A stretch of DNA of 64,000 bases from Eubacteriaceae bacterium (lineage in GTDB: Bacteria > Bacillota > Clostridia > Lachnospirales > Lachnospiraceae), in the NCBI GenBank assembly GCA_910575665.1, contig CAJTFB010000013.1:31859-95858 (forward strand). The letters run 5' to 3'. Positions 63,845 to 64,000 of this stretch are shown here, one piece after another. The translations under genes and the position numbers were made by a program. The notes beneath the pieces were generated by a model that ran no database searches, was not told where the DNA came from, and saw only the letters and a list, made by a program, of their open reading frames with translations. Numbering within the stretch: position 1 is the first letter of the stretch; each line of letters starts with the position of its first letter.

Positions 63845-64000
63845 GGAAGTTTCTGTATAACTTAGTTACATATGCAAAAAGATGGTCGATTAACTCGGCG
63901 AGGCTGTAAAAAATCTTGTGTCGATGGATTTTAGACTTTCCTGATAAGAATTAGATATGTAAGAGGTTTTTGTCGGTTTTATGTTTTTGGGACTGTCGAA
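63845..64000. other. Right end region of the IS256-type element
   Basis: After the transposase stop lies noncoding sequence beginning GGAAGTTTCTGTATAACTT. It should contain the right terminal repeat, but I could not fix its end without the left end for comparison. No gene is seen. Confidence 0.4.

Overview
The window looks like a chromosome segment from a low-to-moderate GC, Gram-positive anaerobe of the Clostridia, most likely a gut Lachnospiraceae. The grounds are protein-level: strong AGGAGG ribosome sites, a T-box in front of pheST, DUF6142, DUF6171 and CD3324-type proteins, a GH51 arabinofuranosidase, and FtsX-type permeases typical of that family. No tRNA or rRNA gene was found. The species call is inference.

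Bases 1-23,100 are mostly ordinary chromosome. They hold a frameshifted small gene, an AP2/HNH-like protein, DUF6142, a VanZ-like protein, T-box-controlled pheST, DUF6171, a GH51 arabinofuranosidase, a pyridoxamine kinase overlapping an alanine/sodium symporter, a PAS-GGDEF protein, a secreted NodB-type deacetylase with atypical motifs, the TrkH/TrkA potassium system, an McrBC type IV restriction pair, a YjbR-like protein, and a three-gene polar amino-acid ABC importer with a recognisable promoter.

Bases 23,100-42,650 are accessory and partly decaying. A P-loop ATPase overlaps a TPR protein with nine 42-residue repeats, a candidate STAND-like two-gene module. Next come two small P-loop kinases, methyltransferases and a three-gene restriction-modification system (a split adenine methyltransferase plus a GIY-YIG/helicase protein). 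A scrapyard of broken genes follows: an XRE regulator with an in-frame stop, a UPF0175/DUF3368 toxin-antitoxin pair collapsed by deletion, an internally deleted acetyltransferase, an integrase tail, a Gabija-like OLD-ATPase/UvrD deletion fusion, a methyltransferase in three pieces and a TnpV tail. Inside it sits an apparently intact type I toxin-antitoxin locus: a 34-residue holin-like toxin and a convergent antisense RNA.

Bases 42,650-62,440 are an antimicrobial-peptide-response type region. A BceRS-like two-component system (intramembrane-sensing kinase) is followed by a second, LanRK/CprRK-like system with its own ABC transporter (ATPase, two ABC-2 permeases, PspC). After that come four paralogous FtsX-type permeases of about 790 residues and one MacB-type ATPase. 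Five promoters (before the first regulator, permease 1, permease 2, the ATPase, and a truncated third regulator) share two ACATTT boxes 11 bp apart, with exactly 17 bp from the first box to the -10 hexamer. This predicts one regulon inside the window. A different operator, three AAGGT-type boxes 11 bp apart, precedes the Cpr/Lan-like transporter.

From 62,415 to the end, an IS3-family element interrupts the third regulator. It is itself decayed and joined to the C-terminal part of an IS256-family transposase.
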